Source of the DNA: Adiantum capillus-veneris
Lineage: Eukaryota; Streptophyta; Polypodiopsida; Polypodiales; Pteridaceae
Length of the DNA: 64,000 nt
Assembly: GCA_014529385.2 (NCBI GenBank)
Contig: CM043969.1
Span: forward strand, 33,425,446-33,489,445
Direction of reading: 5' to 3'
The position numbers and the translations under genes are program-made. Below are positions 12,753-24,745 of the stretch, in pieces (the first letter of the stretch is position 1; each line of letters begins with the position of its first letter). The notes beneath the pieces were generated by a model. That model was not told the origin of the DNA. It searched no databases and saw only the letters and a list, made by a program, of their open reading frames with translations.

Positions 12753-13230
12753 ATGCCAACACGAGTAGACAACATGCCCTTAAGACCAATGATGGGGGCT
12801 AGAGCCTTCGCAAAATGGGGTATAGATTTTGTTGGACCGATACAGTCACCTGCTTATAGAACCCAAGCTCAATATATCATTGTAGCTACCGACTATTTGA
12901 CCAAGTGGGCCGAGGCTAAATCAACCCAAAGAATGATGCCAAAACCACTACTGCATTCTTATATGAGTATGTATTCACAAGGTATGGACTGCCAATAGAG
13001 ATTGTTAGTGATCGGGGAACTCATTTCCTCAACGAGGTAATAGAGTATTTTCTTAATGAGTTTATGGTTATCCATAACAAATCCACTCCCTATCACCCAC
13101 AAGCAAACATACAAGTTGAGCATACGAATAAAATTCATAGCTCGGTACTGACCAAACTGGTTAGTTCAGGAAGGACTGACTGGGAAATGAATCTCCATGC
13201 TGCTCTATGGGCTTATTGAGTTTCATTCAA
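12753..13230 (+). pseudogene. Integrase catalytic core of element A
   Basis: The DDE triad is complete: Asp in WGIDFVGP (12825-12827), Asp in IVSDRGTHF (13010-13012) and Glu in QVEHTNK (13118-13120). The last two are 35 residues apart, the canonical D35E. The enzyme would insert the cDNA into host DNA. One frame change falls between the first and second Asp, near 12945, and a TGA follows ALWAY at about 13220. Confidence 0.9.
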
Positions 13231-13231
13231 A

Positions 13232-13825
13232 ATGGCTTTAAATGCTACACCCTTTAACCTTGTTTATGGTCTTGATGACATACTATCAATAGAATTTCTA
13301 TTGCCGACCTTAAGGGTAGCACAAACTCTTGAGTGGACTGGACATGAATTGTCAAAAAGACTTGAAGATTTCGAAAAGCTAGACGAGCAAAGGCTAACTG
13401 CTGTAGCTCATATCTATGCACAAAAGAGGAAACAAAAGCTGTTTTTTGATTCCCAATTAATCACCAAAATTTTCAAGAAAGGGGACTTAGTTCTAGTCTA
13501 TTCTCTTAAGCAACACATTCCCAAGTTTAAGAAAAAGGGAAATGGACCATTTATCATTGAAGATGTATCTCCAAGTGGAGCAGTAAAATTGTCAACCATA
13601 GATGGTGAACCAATGGCTAATTGGATTAGTGGATGTCGTTTAAAGAAATACAATTTGCCTCTAACCAATGAATTACTAGAGAGAATGCATGTAGCCAAAC
13701 AAAGGAAGATGAAGCGACAACAGGTTATTGATGATGCCCAAGAGGAAGCTAGACTTCGGGTGCTCAAGCGTAAAGCTGCTCTCAATATCAACAAATACCG
13801 ATTCCCATCAACACTTTGGAGCTAG
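13232..13825 (+). pseudogene. Integrase C-terminal domain of element A
   Basis: Contains NATPFNLVYGLDD, a long KRKQKLFFDSQ helix, and GDLVLVYSLKQ with KKKGNGPFIIEDV, the usual SH3-like DNA-binding end of gypsy integrases (GDLVLV...GPF). A basic helical tail (EARLRVLKRKAAL) follows. No chromodomain is seen. Open over 197 codons. Confidence 0.85.
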
Positions 13826-13886
13826 ATGATCGACAATGGGAATTACCTAAAGACGCAGTTTCAACAGATGACGACGGTTATATAGA

Positions 13887-14563
13887 ATGGATCTCCGCAT
13901 CAAAGTACAACTCAACAATCATAGCACCAATGCTTTGGTAGACACAAGAGCTAGAGTGATGCATTCAGTTATTCCACATACAAGAAGGCAACAAGTCAAG
14001 CATTTACCGCAGGAATAATGACAATCAAAGGATGCAACAAGAATATGACTCCAACATTGGGAGTAGTCAACTTGAACGTGGTAGTACATGGATGCTCATA
14101 TCCGCATCAGTTTGTATGCTTGCCATATGAACACATGAATGAGACGATGATTCTTGTCATTCCTTGGATGCGTACATACAAAGCAGTACCAGATTGGAAT
14201 ACAAATCAGCTAAAGCTATCACTTAAGGGAGGGCAACTCATTGTTCCTATTGCACCAAGCAAAGAGAAATGGAAAAGATGCAATCAAAGTACTAATCCAC
14301 GAAGTAAATCTTCTCCATCCCCTCGACAAACAAATTCTACAAGTAGCATGCAAGGAGTCAGGAAAATTTGGGTACCAAAGGCACAACTTGTGGATAAACC
14401 AAATCAGATCTGGGTGCCTAAAATTTCACCCAAAAAACAGAAGACGGTTCCAAGGATTCAAGCACAGAATCGAGTATCTATGAACAAGGAACCTAACATG
14501 AAAAAGGTTTGGAAGAAAAAGGAGTACTTATCTTCTCCACACAACGTGACACCAATCAAATAG
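13887..14563 (+). pseudogene. Second retropepsin-like domain, after integrase (element A)
   Basis: From ATG 13887 the frame reads IKVQLNNHSTNALVDTRARV. This has the shape of a retropepsin active site in which the catalytic D-T-G-A has become D-T-R-A (Asp at 13941-13943). After a frame change at about 14018 come GVVNLNVVVHG, HQFVCLPYEHM and MILVIPWMRTY with VPDWNTNQLKL, matching the flap and ILG-PW strand of retropepsins. The rest is basic and repeats a phrase IWVPK three times. Likely a diverged, probably inactive protease duplicate used structurally. A relic at 57454-58237 on the other strand shows a similar retropepsin plus IWVPK combination. Confidence 0.65.
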
Positions 14564-17310
14564 TGGCGAGTTAAGTCTCAACAGACTCTCAAGAACCGTG
14601 CACCAAGCAGACCGAGCTACCAATGGTGAGAAAAAGCTCAACAATCGTCTAAAGTGCTCTCCACAACTCAAGCAATCAGCATGCTTAAACACCATGATGG
14701 TATTATCAAACAGAGAGCACAAAGGCCACAAGATTTTCTCTTTTGAAGACATCAACAACAAACCTCAACATCGGAAACCCTTGAGTTAATTACTCAAGAC
14801 CCAGCTCTTGCACAACATATTGAGTTGAATTCAATTGATGTTCATATCATGGTAGAGCCAATCACGTCTATGCATAGACACAATTGGTCGACCCATGCAC
14901 GCAGTCGTCCCAGAGAACGCCATTTAGGAGAGGTGGAAGGGTACTACTAAATACTAAGTAATTAAGGGCAATGTTTGAAGAGGGAGAAAAAGTTTCATGT
15001 TAACGTGTGATTTTTTGCAAAACTACCTAATAATGCCTTTATAATTCATCAACAAGGGAAAATTCACTGATAATATCTTCCCGATGAGTGTAAATAGTGT
15101 ATATACTATCAGAAAATCATTAAAAATAGTCCTTTTTTGGAATTTTTTTCATCATTTTTGTTGAAAAGGAGGCTTAAAAATGAAGAAATCCAACAAAAAA
15201 CAATAAGCTGTGTTTTTCAAGGGATTTTCTTAATTACTGGATTTTCACTTTGCTTTTTTAGATCATTTTTCTATTTTCTTTGATTTTTTCAAATAAAAAT
15301 ATCAAAAATTAATAATAAATAGCAGGAAAGCTCAGATGGAAAAATGGAAGACACGATGGTGATCAGATGACAAGGCGGACAAGCACAAAAATTTTCAACA
15401 AAATCAGAAGATGGAAGCGGGAAGGCCAAATTAGGCGGCCAAGCCTACTTTTGCAAAATTCTTGTAGAATGAGCAACAGGAATCCGATTTTGGAAATTTT
15501 TGAGCCTAACATAGATTTCACGACCTAATAGGACTAATGGGGGAATCTGGGGAAAATTGGTTCGGAAAGTCCAGATATAGATAGCCAGGGTAGGCTAAAA
15601 CCACTTCATTTCCACTTGGAGCTTTGCAGAGAGAGCATTTCGGCTTTTTTCGCGCGTCATTTTCGGAGCCCACAGTTGACCTTTTTCAGCGCCGTCTCAC
15701 ACGAGAATATGAGGGGTAAGTTCCTTACTAATCAATGATCCATTTTGTACGGCCAATGGCTAGTCTAAAGCCCTAGAAAACCCCCTAGAAGCCGAGTAGT
15801 GCACGAAGACCTACGGCCTAAAAGTGACCATAGCGGCCTGCCAGCTTGACCAAATCGGACGGGATTTGAACCATAGAATACCGTAACATAATAGAACCAT
15901 TCCATACCATCAGATGATCATTCGGCTGGGGTCAAGGGGTCTTCAATAGAGAATTAGGGTTTTTTGGGAAAGGCCAGAATTCAGACCTGACCCCACAGAT
16001 GGCTTGCTAATGAGGCTCATATACAATGTATCTGATTGGTTTGGAGAAATCCATCAAGTAAAGCCCTCGAAAAGCGAAAAACGGCTCGAAGGTTAGAAAG
16101 CGTCAAATTCGACATACGAGGCCAAACTGACTCCAAATGAGCCAAAATTGGACAGGTAGCTTTACGACGAGGTTACAAACAAGTCCAAAGCCTCAAAGTT
16201 GACTGACCGACCTAGCAGACAGAGTAACCGATCGACCGACCTAACAGACAGAGTAATCACAAAAAACGGTGAATTCAAAGTCGACAGAGCACAAAGTGAT
16301 GTCGGCATGACCAAACTTGACCAAATTCAATTTAGGACTTGTATTAGGTGTATGAAACATGTTTAGGTCAAAATTTATGTGAAATACAAAGTTTTTGTCA
16401 CTGTTGTAAATAATCGTGATTATTTACTTTTGCAGCATTTTGGCATGGAAATTGTCAATTCACCTCACCTATCATGTGTACACACCTATTACATGCCAAA
16501 AATCAAGTATGAGCTAAAATGACCACCCTTTACTTGCAAAATTGCCAAAGAAAAAGGTAAAGAAGTCTGTGAAAGTCAAAATTTGGGTTATGAACAACTT
16601 TTCTTGATCCAAATCACCTCATAATTCATACCCAAGGTCTATACCATGCCTAGAACCAGTCTATGCCAAAAAAGTCAATTTGGGAAGAAAAGTTAATAAT
16701 CGCGATTATTTACTTTTTGGTCAAAATGAGGCAATTTTGAAAATTTGTCATCATACATCCAAAGTACATGATGTGATAAGCCCACTAGCCAATTTTGAGT
16801 CAATTTGGATTTCAAACTCTCAAATTTTCTTTATATCTACTGTTTCAGAGACCTAAACCCAAAATCTGGTACCATTTTCACCCTGTACATCCAAATGAGC
16901 CCAAATTTCCCTCAGAGCATGTAATTGACATATACTTCAAGCCTATAAAGCCAAAATTGCAAAAAAGTTGAAAATTTTTCCATCTGTAAATAATCGTGAT
17001 TATTTACTTTAGTTGCAAATTTTTGTTTTGACCATACAGTTTTGTTCCTTGCATGATTTTATGCATCTTTGCTTGTTTAAAAATTCATTTGAAGCAATTT
17101 GGACCAGATTATCAGCATTTTAGTCTAAAAGGACATTCTAGAGAAAAATCTGACAACTCCGCTAACTTTGCACTCTATTCATTGAATGGGAGCAATGCAA
17201 GCCGCGTAGAAGGCCAAGAAGAAGTTAAACCAAAAGGAGAAACTGCAAGAACTGCCCCCCTATCAACTGGACCCCGAGTCAGTAAAGGCAGCAAAGGCAT
17301 CTTATCTTTC
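14564..17310 (+). other. 3' non-coding region of element A
   Basis: Mostly gene-free DNA between the second protease-like domain and the accessory gene. 14598-14789 is a short open frame with no domain. 15600-16260 is richer in G+C. From 16380 the same palindrome-bearing units as in the leader return. A short coding-like piece at about 17110-17313 (RVEGQEEVKPKGE) may be the start of the accessory gene. Confidence 0.6.
16406..17007. repeat. Palindrome series, 3' flank of element A
   Basis: Three 22-bp copies at 16406-16427, 16692-16713 and 16986-17007, spaced 286 and 294 bases. Two have centre TCGTGA and one has TCGCGA. They match the copies 11 kb upstream in the leader, arms included. A related half-site is in the 3' LTR at 26913-26930. 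Confidence 0.85.
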
Positions 17311-19345
17311 TAAAGAGCAGTTAGACGAAGACCACACCATGGTCTTCACGGGCAGATTTAAGAGTGAATAAGGGCATCTGGTGGAGTTGCAGCTCTTGCC
17401 CAAAGAGGTTTATGATGTCGCAGCAAAGCTAGAAACCAAAGAGGCTAACCGCAAGTTGGGACTCCGACACTTCTATGAACGAGAGCCCTGTGGAGTAAAC
17501 TTTCAGAAAGCTTATGAGCTTTTGTCCACCATCAAGAAAGATGGAACTGCCCAACTCTCAGACAACCAAGGAAATAAGATAGAGGTTGTAATTACAAAGG
17601 AAATAGTGGTAGAGGCACTCAAATTGCCCACTGAAGGGATGACCATGCGGGCAAGCGATAGGAAAACAGAGGGCACGTTTACAAAGGAAACAGCTACGGC
17701 TACATTTTCCGATCTCATCCACAAGCAGGTGGAAGAGCCAGCCCGTCTGTACCATCAACATTTCCATTTCTTGGCAAAAAGGCCACCAAGGTACACGATA
17801 CCAAATCACGCCATGGCCACTACTTTTACACAAGTTCTGAAGTCAACCACCAGACAACCTGTGGACCACGTGCAATATGTGTTAACAACGTTGAAAGCCA
17901 CCAAGAAGGAGGGAAAGATAACCTACTTGGGCGCACCAGAAGTATTCACCAGAATAGCCTATCATGCCATCAGCATGGCCGACAACATACCGCCTGCCCT
18001 GGATCAGAACGCATGGATCTTTGCAGCTCCACCCTCTCCAAGATCTACAAGATCTAGTAAGCGATCATTTAAATCAGGTGATGAATCCAATGACAGTTCA
18101 TCCGAGCAGCATAGCAGTGAAAGCTCTGACAACGAAGAAAAAGAGCTCGGAGGGAAGAAATGAAGCGAAAAGCTGTGGCTGCCCATCAAGAGGAGCCAGC
18201 TCAAAAGCAAGCGAGATTTGAAAGAGAAAAAACAGTTGTATCAGTGCACTAGGCAAGCGCAGGGAAAAGACCCAGAAAAGTGGGTACCCACCGGCTTGAA
18301 GGGACTTCGAATGAAACATCATTCAAGGAAAGAGGCCGAGGATCCCAAGGATCATTTAGAAAGAATCTACCAAGAGACTGGGGCCTTGAAGCTGAAAGAG
18401 GTAGAAGAAGCGGCCAACAAAGCTGAGGAAGCAGCAACTCAAGAGCAAGGCCAGACATCTCTCCGATCCACCTCACCACCGCCGGAACAACAGGACCAGC
18501 CCATGCCCACTCCACCATCATCACCGCCAGGCCAAGAAACCACTGAAGAAGCTGAGACTAACAAGGAAAGAGAGTCTGAGTTCACCCACCAAACGAAAGC
18601 TACACAACAAACTGACCACGCCAAACAACATGAAGAAAAGGAAGCTGAACCCGCACTAGAGAAGACAACCGATGATACTCACAAGGAGGCGAAAGAAACT
18701 GATAAAGAGCAAGATACAGAAAAAGAGCAAACCACTACACATGAGGAAGAAATTGACATTGAGAAGGCAGGAAGGCCTACAACTGAAGAAACTGTAAGGG
18801 TTGAGACCACACAGGTTGTTTCCACTCAGCAAGAAATTGTCGAGGTTTCAAAACCTCAGGATGGCAAAGGAAAAGCAACCATCTCTATAGAAACACAAGC
18901 AATAACAACAAAGCAAGAAGCGACACAAGAGGCTGCCGACACATCTCAACTTGCAAGACAGAAGGAGTGGCAGTCCAATGATGAAGTCATTCTACAAGTA
19001 AACGAGTATGCAAGGAAGATGCAAATCATGACAGAGAAACTCCGCTCAGCAACCTTTAACCGCAGTACTAAAGCCAAAGAATTAGAAATGGTCATCAATG
19101 CTCCTCAAGGAGAGCTCGAAGACAAAATGGCTACAATTATTGATCTCCAAAATCAAGTACAAGAGCTAGAGACTGAAGCGGAACAGCATCAAATAGACAG
19201 GGACAGCCACCAGAAGAAAATGGAAGAGTTGGGCGACCTCCTGACTAAGTTATCTGATGCCTGCAAAGTGAAAAATGAGCAGTTGAAAAAAGTGACAAAT
19301 GAACTTCTTACCACCTCTCTGTCATCTCAAAAGATTCAAGTATAA
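17311..19345 (+). pseudogene. Accessory coiled-coil gene of element A, first part
   Basis: One frame runs from about 17311 to 19345, broken only by TAA near 17369 and TGA at 18161-18163. The N-terminal 200 residues look globular (KLGLRHFYEREPCGVNF, PEVFTRIAYHAISMADN). A Ser-rich acidic stretch follows (about 18040-18160), then a long Gln/Glu/Thr-rich region (TEEAETNKERESEF) and heptad-like segments (QNQVQELETEAEQ, KVKNEQLKKV) that predict a coiled coil. No signal peptide or membrane segment is evident, so an envelope role is not supported. The first part resembles plant transposon-associated proteins of unknown function; I do not name a family. The gene is cut by the copia insertion. Confidence 0.6.
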
Positions 19346-19941
19346 TTAGATGTAGCAAAGCATCTCTGTAGTATTCGGAACAAAGAATTAATGATCAGGC
19401 CACTTTCTTGCGATAATTAAGAGAAAATTGAGCCGTGGCCTCGATCAAGGGAACAAATGAGGTGTATAAAGCACTTGAAAAGAAAAAGAAAGAATTAGAA
19501 ATGGAGTTGAAGCAGGAACAGTCACAACGCAGAGACCTGGCGCTCATGCAGGTCCAAAGAGAGGAGGAGCTCCTTAAAGAGATTGCACAATTGAAAAGAA
19601 TGAACCAACTCCTCAGAGATGGAAGGCCGGATATACAGGAAGAGGCTGGCACTTCAGAGCCGCACCAAGTGGAAATCCCCTTGGTCTCATTTGCTGACTT
19701 TGAGACGTAGTCTACAGCAGAGCCGAGTGGGGGAGAAGATTTTCAAATCCAAATCACACAAGAAGACACAGTGCCGATGGTCCAGCTGTCAAAGGCTGAA
19801 GAAGATGCACTGAAGGAGAAGATTGCCTTGGAGGTAGATGAGTAGTGGAAGGCAGCGATGGATTGGGAGTTGAGAGTTTTACACTCTATCAACGTCACCC
19901 ATCTCACTCCCAATCAAATCAATTCTCAATGGCACCAACAA
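19346..19941 (+). pseudogene. Accessory gene of element A, coiled-coil part up to the copia insertion
   Basis: After a frame change, 19435-19710 reads YKALEKKKKELEMELKQEQ and EEELLKEIAQLKRMNQLL, a clear coiled coil. The open reading then ends at 19710 in TAG. The remaining 230 bases are weakly coding. The reading should resume after the copia element at 25528. Confidence 0.55.
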
Positions 19942-19946
19942 TCCCT

Positions 19947-20730
19947 TGTTAAGTGTGGAGCCTGATTTACCCTTGTAATTTTCTGTGGTAAAAGCGCACA
20001 TTTGTAAGGCCCCCATTATGAGGAGAAGCCATCGTGCGTGAAGGAAAATCACTCACCGAAAACCAAAATTTTCACGGAAAAGAATCAGGGGAAACTTTAA
20101 AGGCCTCGGGGACGGAGGCCCCCGAGACTTTTTTTTCGTCGGAATATTATGGCCGGACGGCGGCCGGAAAGTGGTCAGAAAACAACCGGTCGGTTGGCCG
20201 GTGGCCGGTAGTCAATGGCCGATGGCCGGTGGTCGGAAGTCAATGGCCGGTGGTCGGAAGTCAATGGCCAGTGGCCGGTGGCCGAATTCAAAAGCGGACT
20301 TGTCTTCTCAAGGGCTGCCACACATGGGTGGATTGGAGGGTCCGATTTGGACTTATTCGCACAAGGGCGGCTACACATGGCTGTCTCTCATAAGAGAGGG
20401 CAACCCTTTTGGCCTATAAAAGGAGGCCATTTCTACACACATTTCATAGTGTGAAGTTGATGCAACAAGGTGAGTGTGAGGTGGTGAGAGTGAAGCAAGG
20501 CGGGAGCTCCATTAAGGGTATAATCCCTTTGTAAACTACTTCTTGTTTTGAAGTACTAAAGCCATTGAGTGGCTGCTTTCCCGTGGACATAGCCCACATT
20601 GGGTGAACCACGTATATCGTGTGTACTCTCTCTCTCTCTCTCTACTCTATAATCTCTTGTATATAAATCTGTCTCTCTCCATTAAGTAATCTACTCAATT
20701 ATCTATTTAGCTACGTCTTATTTCCTAACA
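19947..20730 (+). repeat. 5' LTR of the copia element
   Basis: 784 bp, TGTTAAGTGTGG to TTCCTAACA. Contains a tandem GGCCGGTGGTCGGAAGTCAAT-type repeat at about 20205-20285 with one more unit than the 3' LTR, a TATA box at 20415, and a short CT tract near 20628. Open frames inside it are non-coding by context. Confidence 0.95.
20415..20421 (+). promoter_or_regulatory. TATA box in copia 5' LTR
   Basis: TATAAAA in GGCCTATAAAAGGAGGCC. The same box is in the 3' LTR at 25211-25217. Expected to direct element transcription from within the LTR. Confidence 0.65.
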
Positions 20731-20732
20731 AC

Positions 20733-20744
20733 TGGTATCAGAGC
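20733..20744 (+). promoter_or_regulatory. Primer-binding site of the copia element
   Basis: TGGTATCAGAGC, complementary to the 3' end of plant initiator methionine tRNA, two bases after the LTR end. This is the standard copia primer site. Confidence 0.95.
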
Positions 20745-20803
20745 AAGGTTTGCTCGTAGCTAAATTATCTCAAGGAAAGGATTCCTTGAATTGAGTGGGA
20801 GTT

Positions 20804-21508
20804 ATGGCGGAGGAAGGGAAGCTCAAGATTGAGAAGTTCAACGGCAAAAACTACCAACATTGGAAGATGCAGATTGAAGACTATCTCTACCAAAAGGACC
20901 TCTATTTGCCACTAGGCGGTCTTGCGAAGAAGCCCGCAACAATGGCAGATGAAGCATGGATTGTCCTTGATCGAAAGGCACTGGGAAAAATCCGGTTAAG
21001 CTTGGCGTCAACGGTGGCCTTCAATGTATCGGAGATGAAGACCACAGAGAACTTGATGAAGTCACTTGACGACTTCTACGAGAAACCATCGGCATCCAAT
21101 AAGGTATTTCTTATGAAGCACTTGTTCAATCTAAAGATGGCAGAGAATGGTTCAGTTTCAGAACACCTAAATGACTTTAACACAAACATAAGTCAACTTC
21201 GATCAGTGAAAATCAATTTCGATGACGAAGTGCGAGCTCTCCTTATACTATCATCTCTACCGGATAGTTGGGACAGCCTTGTGATGGCTGTAAGTAATTC
21301 TATCTCTGGCACAAATACTCTTAAGTTTGATGATGTTGTGGGTGTTCTCCTAAGCGAGGAAATGCGAAGGAGAAGCACAGGAGAATCATCAAGTGCTGCA
21401 CTATCAGTGGAAACAAGAGGAAGGCCTAAGGAGAGGTTCAAAAACCAAAAGGGTCGTGATCGCTCAAGGCGGAGCAAGTCACACACAAAGCCAGTTCTTG
21501 AATGTTGA
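20804..21508 (+). pseudogene. gag: gag of the copia element
   Basis: ATG at 20804 opens MAEEGKLKIEKFNGKNY, the usual start of copia Gag (FNG.NY..W). A helical Gag domain follows (LMKHLFNLKMAENGSVSEHL, LILSSLPDSWDSL), then a basic tail. The nucleocapsid zinc knuckle should be C-x-N-C-G-K-K-G-H-V-K-K-D-C, but the codon after its first Cys is TGA (21506-21508), one base from TGG. The frame is open again directly after the stop. Confidence 0.9.
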
Positions 21509-23278
21509 AACTGCGGTAAGAAGGGCCACGTCAAGAAGGATTGCTGGTCCAAGAAGAAGAAGGAGACAGAGTCTCAAGACAACAAGCCAACATTGGAGGC
21601 CAATGTGGCAGGTAAAGTAGAGCAAGATGCTCTAATTCTCTCATTAGACAATGTGTCTAATTCTTGGATAGTAGATTCCGCGGCTTCATTCCATGCGACA
21701 CCACACAAGCAACATTTCCAAGACTACACCGAAGGTAATTTTGGGTATGTATACTTGGGAGATGATGAAGCTTGTGAGATTGTCGGCAAAGGTACAGTTT
21801 CTGTCAAAACTGCTAACGGAAATGAATGGAAGCTTAAAGATGTTAGGCATGTTCCTTCTCTTCGCAAAAATTTGATCTCTACAGGACAATTGGACAATGA
21901 AGGTCACAACATTGCATTCGGAAACAAACGGTGGAAGATCTCAAAGGGATCTTTGGTGGTTGCCAAGGGAGAAAAAGTCGGTACACTTTACTTGTGTACT
22001 GTTAGCACGCAACCTTCAGCTTGTGCAGCAACTACAGAAGTTGACAGTGCGGTGTGGCACTACCGACTTGGGCATATGAGTGCCAAAGGAATGCAAATCC
22101 TTCAAACAAAGAAGCTTCTACCAGGTTTGAAAGAAGTAGACTTAGAGTTCTGTGAAGATTGTGTTTATGGTAAACAAAAGAGGGTAAAATTTAAAAAATC
22201 AGGAAATGAAAGAAAAAATAAAAAACTTGAGTTGGTTCATTCTGATGTTTGGGGTCCTGCAAGTACACCATCACTTGGTGGCTCATTGTACTATGTAACA
22301 TTCATAGACGATGCGACTAGAAAAACATGGGTTTATGTCATGAAGAATAAATCCGATGTATTTTCCATATTTCAAAGGTGGAAAGCCTTTGTGGAGAATG
22401 AAACAGGTACCAAGGTTAAATGCCTCAGATCCGACAATGGAGGCGAATATTGTAGCCAATCTTTTGAAAGCTTTTGTGCTAGCAATGGCATTCAGAGGCA
22501 AAGGACAACCCCAAGGACACCTCAACAAAATGGGATTTCGGAAAGGATGAATAGGACAATCATGGAACGAGCACGAAGCATGCGGCTACATGTAGGCCTA
22601 CCGCTTGAGCTTTGGGCGGAAGCTGTAAGTACGTCTGTGTACTTAATCAATCGGTCACCCTCAACGACATTAGATGGGGGAGTTCCAGAAGAGGCATGGA
22701 TAGGTAAACCGGTGAATTATGCATTTCTCAAAGTGTTTGGGTGTGAGGCTTTCATGCACATAGATAGAAGCCTAAGATCAAAGCTAGATGCAAAGTCCAA
22801 AAAGTGTTTCTTCATTGGCTATGGAGAAGGAGACTTTGGGTATCGCCTATGGAATCCTGAAGATGGTAAAATCTTAAGGAGTAGGGATGTAATTTTTAAC
22901 GAACAAAATAAGTACAAAGATTACTTGGAAAGAAAACAAACAAAAGAAACAGGTGATGAGTACATGGAGCTTGAGGACGGTGAAGACTCAAGGATTGCAA
23001 ACGGTGACAATGTGCAACAACGTCAACCAAATGAGGAGCCTCAACCTATTCCCCGAAGATCTACAAGAGCAAGTAGACCTCCAGAAAGGTTTGTTCCTTC
23101 CTTCAACCATCTCTTGATCTCAGATTCTGGAGAGCCGGAATCATACGAAGAAGCTATGCAACATGAATCCAAAGAACAATGGACGAAGAGCATGCAAGTG
23201 GAGATGGACTCACTACATCGCAACCAAACATGGGAGTTGGTTGAGTTGCCTAAAGGTAAGCGGGCACTTCAAAACTAA
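21509..23278 (+). pseudogene. pol: Copia pol: protease and integrase
   Basis: Same frame as gag. First the remainder of the zinc knuckle (NCGKKGHVKKDCW), then the protease with SWIVDSAASFHATPH, where D-S-A-A replaces D-S-G-A as in some Tnt1-like elements. The integrase zinc domain has WHYRLGHMS and CEDCVYGK. The core has Asp in HSDVWGPA, Asp in RSDNGGEY and Glu in NGISERMN, 35 residues after the second Asp. The frame stops at TAA (23276-23278) after KGKRALQN, where the family usually has lysine. Confidence 0.93.
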
Positions 23279-24685
23279 TGGGTGTACAAGCTGAAGGAAG
23301 AAGAAGGTGGGAAGAAAAGGTACAAGTCTAGGCTTGTGGTAAAAAGTTTTTCTCAAAAGAAAGGTATTGACTTCAATGAAATATTTTCTCCTGTTGTAAA
23401 AATGAACTCAATTAGGCTTGTCTTAAGCCTTGTGGCTGCTCATGATCTAAATCTCGAGCAAATGGATGTAAATACGGCATTCCCTCACGGTGACTTAGAG
23501 GAGGAAATCTACATGCTTCAACCAAAGGGGTATGAAGTAAAAGGTAAGGAGAAAATGGTTTGCAGATTAAAGAAGAGCTTGTATGGTTTAAAGCAAGCGT
23601 CAAGACAATGGTACTTGAAGTTTGATCGATGGATGTTGGATCATGGATTCACAAGATGCAACTCGGATCACTGCGTCTACACGAAGAATTTGGGAGATGG
23701 GAAATTCATCATCCTAATGTTGTATGTTGATGACATGTTGATTGCAAGTGCTAACATGCAGGACATCAAAGACCTAAAAGAGGAGCTGTCCAAATCTTTT
23801 TCAATGAAAGATTTAGGTGCTGCAAAGAGGATACTTGGTATGAAAATATCAAGGGATAGGACGAAGAAGACAATAAAGCTATCTCAAGAAGATTACATCA
23901 AGAAGGTACTAGAAAGGTTTGCAATGCAAAATGCAAAACCAGTTTCTACACCTTTGGCTGGTCATTTTAAACTAACGAAGGATATGTGTTCAAAGACACA
24001 AGAGGAGATAGCCTATATGTCTAAAGTTCCATATGCTGCAGCGGTAGGTTCTCTAATGTATGCTATGGTCTGGACAAGGCCAGACATTGCACATGCAGTG
24101 GGAGTTGTGAGTAGGTTCATGGACAACCCAGGTGAAGAGCATTGGCAAGCTGTGAAGTGGATACTTAGGTATCTAAAAGGGACAACAACAAATGATTTGT
24201 ATTTTGGAGGAACTGATATTTTTCTAGAAGGGTATGCTAATGCAGATATGGCAGGTGACAAAGATACTCGAAGGAGAACTATTGGCTATGTGTTCACGGT
24301 TGGAGGCACTGCAGTAAGCTGGGCTTCAAAGCTGCAGAAAGTGGTTTCACTTTCTACCACGGAAGCAGAGTATGTAGCAATGACGGAGGCAAGCAAAGAA
24401 ATTTTGTGGCTTCACAGATTCTTAGAAGAGCTTGGATTCAAACAAGAAAATTGTGTCTTGTACAGTGATAGCCAAAGCGCTATCCATCTTGCGAAGAACT
24501 CAGCCTTTCATTCAAGGACAAAGCACATTGAGGTGAGATATCACTTCATACGCACTCTTTTGGAAGAGGGACAACTAAAGCTAGGAAAGGTGCATACAAG
24601 TGAAAATCCTGCAGACATGTTTACAAAGGTGGTCAACAAGGAGAAGTTGAGCTTTTGCTCATCATCAATCGGCATTCAAGGATAA
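23279..24685 (+). pseudogene. pol: Copia pol: reverse transcriptase and RNase H
   Basis: Same frame again, after the single TAA. RT blocks: YKSRLVVKSFSQKKGIDF, QMDVNTAFPHGDLEEEIYM, KKSLYGLKQASRQWY and LYVDDMLIAS with Y-V-D-D at 23723-23734. RNase H: ANADMAGD, STTEAEYVAM, YSDSQSAIHLAKN and SENPADMFTK, so the catalytic acidic residues are present. All expected copia domains are present. Gag-pol from 20804 spans 1,294 codons, normal for the family; only the two nonsense codons disable it. Confidence 0.95.
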
Positions 24686-24732
24686 GAAGCCAGAATGAAA
24701 AGCAGTCACAGGTTTGGTTTGGAGATCAGTCT

Positions 24733-24745
24733 CCAAGTGGGAGAT
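24733..24745 (+). promoter_or_regulatory. Polypurine tract of the copia element
   Basis: CCAAGTGGGAGAT directly precedes the 3' LTR. The AAGTGGGAGA form is the common copia primer for plus-strand DNA. Confidence 0.85.

Noticed and set aside
20034-20454. Three overlapping plus-strand frames of about 80-119 codons inside the copia LTR
   Set aside because: They lie in an LTR made of GGCCGGTGG repeats and recur in the other LTR with frame changes. No selection for a protein is visible.
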